NCBI GenBank assembly: GCA_039024915.1
Contig: JBCCPK010000001.1
Location: 186,001 to 250,000 of the forward strand
Direction: 5' to 3'
DNA length: 64,000 bases
Source of the DNA: Pseudomonadota bacterium
Lineage (GTDB): Bacteria > Pseudomonadota > Alphaproteobacteria > Rhizobiales > MH13
A program made the position numbers and the translations under genes. The notes beneath the pieces are model-generated. The model ran no database searches and was not told where the DNA came from. It saw nothing but the letters and a program-made list of their open reading frames with translations. Positions 61,757 to 64,000 of this stretch are shown piece after piece (position 1 is the first letter of the stretch; each line of letters opens with the position of its first letter).

Positions 61757-62551
61757 ATGGACCGCGTTGACGTGATCTTTAAGGCCCTGGGTGACGAAAC
61801 CCGCCGCCACTTGCTCGATGAACTGCGCCGCAAAGATGGTCAGACGCTGAGCGAACTGGAGGCGGTCATGAGCACTCATGTTTCCATGACCCGGTTCGGA
61901 ATCATGAAACATCTCAGGGTCCTAGAAGACGCATCACTGGTGGTGACCCGCAAGTCGGGACGTTTCAAGCACCACTTTCTCAATGCGGTTCCGCTTCAGG
62001 AGGTCATCGACCGCTGGATTGAGCCGTTGATCGTCAAACCGGCGGCCAAGGGGATGCTCGATCTCAAGGCCGCGCTTGAAGGGAACAGTCCAATGGCCCC
62101 CACATCAGAGGCTAAGCCGGACTTTGTCATGAGCACCTACATCAGGTGTTCACAGGATGCGTTGTGGGACGCTTTGACCGACGCTGAGACCAATGCACGC
62201 TGGCTCCACATCGAGTGCACCTGCGCTCGTGAGGGCGATACACTGACCTACAGCTTTCCTGATGGTTCGAAGATGCTGGTGTGCAAGGAAACACATCTCG
62301 ATCCGAAGCGGCGCATTGAATCGACGTTTGAGCCGCACTGGGAGGGCCCGGCGGTTGCGCTCGAAGCCTCACACTTCGTCTACGAGATCGAAGTGGAAGA
62401 TGCGCACTGCAAGCTGACGCTTGAGCACTTTAGAATTCCAGCTGGCCAGGAAGATGTCGCCGATGGTTGGAACCGCAGCGTTGCGGGACTGAAGACCCTT
62501 CTTGAGACGGGTTCTCACGTGCGCTTTGTCGAGATGGGGGCCATCCAATGA
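61757..62551 (+). CDS. ArsR-type regulator fused to SRPBCC domain
   Basis: A 264-residue fusion. The N-terminal winged helix (about 1-95, FKALGDETRRHLLDELRRKDGQTLSELEAVMSTHVSMTRFGIMKHLRVLEDASLV) is of the ArsR type, without the usual metal-binding Cys pair in the recognition helix. The C-terminal half (about 125-260) is an SRPBCC/AHSA1 ligand-binding fold with CSQDALWDALTDAETNARWL. It probably represses until a small hydrophobic ligand binds. AGGAA precedes the ATG at 61757. The next gene overlaps by 4 bp. Confidence 0.9.
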   Translation: MDRVDVIFKALGDETRRHLLDELRRKDGQTLSELEAVMSTHVSMTRFGIMKHLRVLEDASLVVTRKSGRFKHHFLNAVPLQEVIDRWIEPLIVKPAAKGMLDLKAALEGNSPMAPTSEAKPDFVMSTYIRCSQDALWDALTDAETNARWLHIECTCAREGDTLTYSFPDGSKMLVCKETHLDPKRRIESTFEPHWEGPAVALEASHFVYEIEVEDAHCKLTLEHFRIPAGQEDVADGWNRSVAGLKTLLETGSHVRFVEMGAIQ

Positions 62552-62961
62552 CACTCGAGCTCTGGTCACTGCTTGGCTGTAGTGTGCTCGTGGCGAGCCT
62601 TTGGATACCGTATATCGTCGGGGTCAATCTTCACTTGCCGCACACCGAAGCGCCGGGGTTGCGGCCGCCCGATACACGGCTGCTTCCCGATTGGGTCCAG
62701 CGCGCCAACCGCGCCCATATCAATCTGGTGGAACAGTTCGCGCCGTTCGCCGCACTGGTCCTGCTATCGACTCTGACTGGACTATCAAGCCCTATGATCG
62801 GCTGGGCGGCTATCGCCTTTCTCGGGCTACGGATCGCGCATGCGATCGGCTACATCACCGCTAGGGCTCAGCTGCCGTTACGCCCGATCATCTTCACCGG
62901 AGCATGGTTATGCCTTTGCATCATCGCGTTCGAGATCGCGCGTCTCGCCCTGATGACCTAA
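62548..62961 (+). CDS. MAPEG-family membrane protein
   Basis: A 137-residue inner-membrane protein with four predicted helices. VQRANRAHINLVEQFAPFAALVLL is the MAPEG pattern, with the conserved Asn and Glu, and GWAAIAFLGLRIAHAIGYITARAQLPLRPIIFTGAWLC follows. MAPEG enzymes use glutathione on lipids or reactive electrophiles. Its ATGA overlap with the ArsR-SRPBCC gene makes it a likely target. Its 3' end overlaps the converging permease by 54 bp. Confidence 0.9.
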   Translation: MTLELWSLLGCSVLVASLWIPYIVGVNLHLPHTEAPGLRPPDTRLLPDWVQRANRAHINLVEQFAPFAALVLLSTLTGLSSPMIGWAAIAFLGLRIAHAIGYITARAQLPLRPIIFTGAWLCLCIIAFEIARLALMT

Positions 62962-64000
62962 ATCCGTCAGCGCAAGCGGATCATTGCCGCCCAGCTTTCT
63001 GATCTGGCGGCTGATGAGGTAAACTGGCAAAAGGCCGACAGCGACGATCACCAGCGACGGGGTCGCCGCTTCGGCTAATCTCTCGTCGGAAGCCAACCTG
63101 AAAGCCTGAGTGGCAAGCGTCTCAAAGTTGAAGGGCCGCAAGATCAACGTGGCAGGCAACTCCTTCATCACGTCAACAAAAACGATCAGTGCACCGGTGA
63201 GGATGCCGCCGCGCAGAAGGGGCGCATGAATGGCTGCGAAGACCCGCCGTTTGCGCGCGCCCAAAACACGGGCCGCCTCATCCATATGCGGTGTTATGCG
63301 TTCAAACGTGCTGTCGACTGGCGCAAGCGCAACGGCGAGAAAGCGGACGGTGTAGGCAAACAGAAGGCCAACGATACTGCCGGTCAGCAACAAGCCGGTC
63401 GATACGCCAAAGCGCTCTCGCATAAAGGCATCTAGGGCATTATCGAAGCCTGCGAATGGCAACAGGATGCCAACGGCGACGATCGATCCCGGTATGGCAT
63501 ATCCCAACGCGGCAAAACGCATTGCAACCGCGAGGATGGGTGCCTTTGCAAGCCGTTGAGTGGCAGATAGCGCGAGCGCGATTACCACCGTTATTGCGGC
63601 AGCGGATGTTGCGAGAAGAAACGAGTTGCTGATGAAGCGGGCGTAACGTGGCCCGAACAGACTGTGCCCCCCACCGATTGCAAGATCGAGAAGCATCCAG
63701 ACGGGTACAACGAAGCCCAGAACCAACGGAAGGGCACAGAAACAGAATGCGCCTGTCGCAGCGCCTCCACGAAGCTCAAAACGCTGGATGGGTTGTGTGC
63801 GACGTTGAGTTTGGTAGCGGGCGCGTCCCCGTTGGATGCGTTCGATCCAGATCAAAACGAAAACAAACAGAAGCAGCGCCCCTGCCAACTGAGCCGCAGC
63901 AATCCTGTCTCCCATCGAGAACCAAGATCGATAGATACCGGTGGTGAAGGTTGGGACGGCGAAATGCGCAACAGTGCCGTAATCTGCCAGTGTCTCCATG
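62908..64000 (-). CDS. Iron(III) ABC transporter permease, 5' end outside window
   Basis: Inner-membrane permease of the FbpB/ThiP type, with 363 residues in the window; the start lies beyond the edge. The fold has METLADYGTVAHFAVPTFTTGIYRSWFSMGDRIAAAQLA, a region usually in the middle of two-fold-repeat Fbp permeases, and the EAA loop DEAARVLGARKRRVFAAIHAPLLRGGI near residue 240. It lies on the opposite strand to the receptor gene. The stop lies inside the MAPEG gene's 3' end. Confidence 0.9.
   Translation of the reverse strand, partial: METLADYGTVAHFAVPTFTTGIYRSWFSMGDRIAAAQLAGALLLFVFVLIWIERIQRGRARYQTQRRTQPIQRFELRGGAATGAFCFCALPLVLGFVVPVWMLLDLAIGGGHSLFGPRYARFISNSFLLATSAAAITVVIALALSATQRLAKAPILAVAMRFAALGYAIPGSIVAVGILLPFAGFDNALDAFMRERFGVSTGLLLTGSIVGLLFAYTVRFLAVALAPVDSTFERITPHMDEAARVLGARKRRVFAAIHAPLLRGGILTGALIVFVDVMKELPATLILRPFNFETLATQAFRLASDERLAEAATPSLVIVAVGLLPVYLISRQIRKLGGNDPLALTDLGHQGETRDLERDDAKA

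Overview
The window looks like chromosomal DNA of an alphaproteobacterium, most likely of the Hyphomicrobiales (Rhizobiales) or a close relative. The grounds are the GC-rich coding sequence, the hisS-hisZ-hisG order, a groESL operon behind a CIRCE element, alpha-type CheZ proteins, a PdhS/CbrA-like histidine kinase, phasins, an Irr-like box, DUF2927 and DUF3047 proteins, and a tRNA-His without an encoded G-1 and with A73. It is mainly housekeeping DNA with accessory catabolic modules. I see no prophage, transposase, CRISPR array or complete insertion sequence.

Region by region: 1-8.3 kb holds ileS (3' end outside the window, carrying an in-frame palindromic insertion), ribF, a MaoC hydratase, a cheY-cheZ pair, an HAD-IIA phosphatase and a degenerate EAL protein. 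8.4-11.8 kb has an omega-aminotransferase, a drug/metabolite transporter and an AT-rich orphan membrane protein. 12-14.4 kb is groESL. 14.5-19 kb has a divergent pair of putative Fe/2-oxoglutarate oxygenases and two tandem outer-membrane beta-barrel paralogues. 19-25.5 kb has a Crp/Fnr regulator, small conserved proteins, a TRIC-type channel and hisS-hisZ-hisG.

26-32 kb has tag, DUF2798, pirin, a second CheZ-like protein, DUF2927, an L,D-transpeptidase and a HugZ-like protein. 32-38.7 kb has a Rieske oxygenase divergent from a LysR regulator, then a c-type cytochrome and an FMN-dependent alpha-hydroxy acid dehydrogenase, DUF3047 and an HD phosphohydrolase. 38.8-44.6 kb has a Pat-like acyl-CoA synthetase/GNAT, an APH/ATPase fusion and azlCD.

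44.7-54.8 kb is a co-directional minus-strand block: TAXI receptor, fused TRAP permease, UspA, class III aminotransferase, BKACE beta-keto acid cleavage enzyme and pyruvate carboxylase. I read it as uptake and breakdown of an amino or keto acid whose identity is unknown. 55-56.5 kb has tRNA-His and two phasins, which imply polyhydroxyalkanoate storage. 56.7-64 kb has the large sensor kinase, an iron(III) binding protein with an Irr-like box, an ArsR-SRPBCC regulator coupled to a MAPEG protein, and the 3' part of the iron permease on the other strand.

The best leads for something undescribed are the transport/aminotransferase/BKACE block, the two CheZ paralogues that share one C-terminal peptide, the in-frame repeat in ileS, the twin hairpins after cheZ whose stems differ while each stays paired, and the possible leader peptide coupled to the LysR gene.
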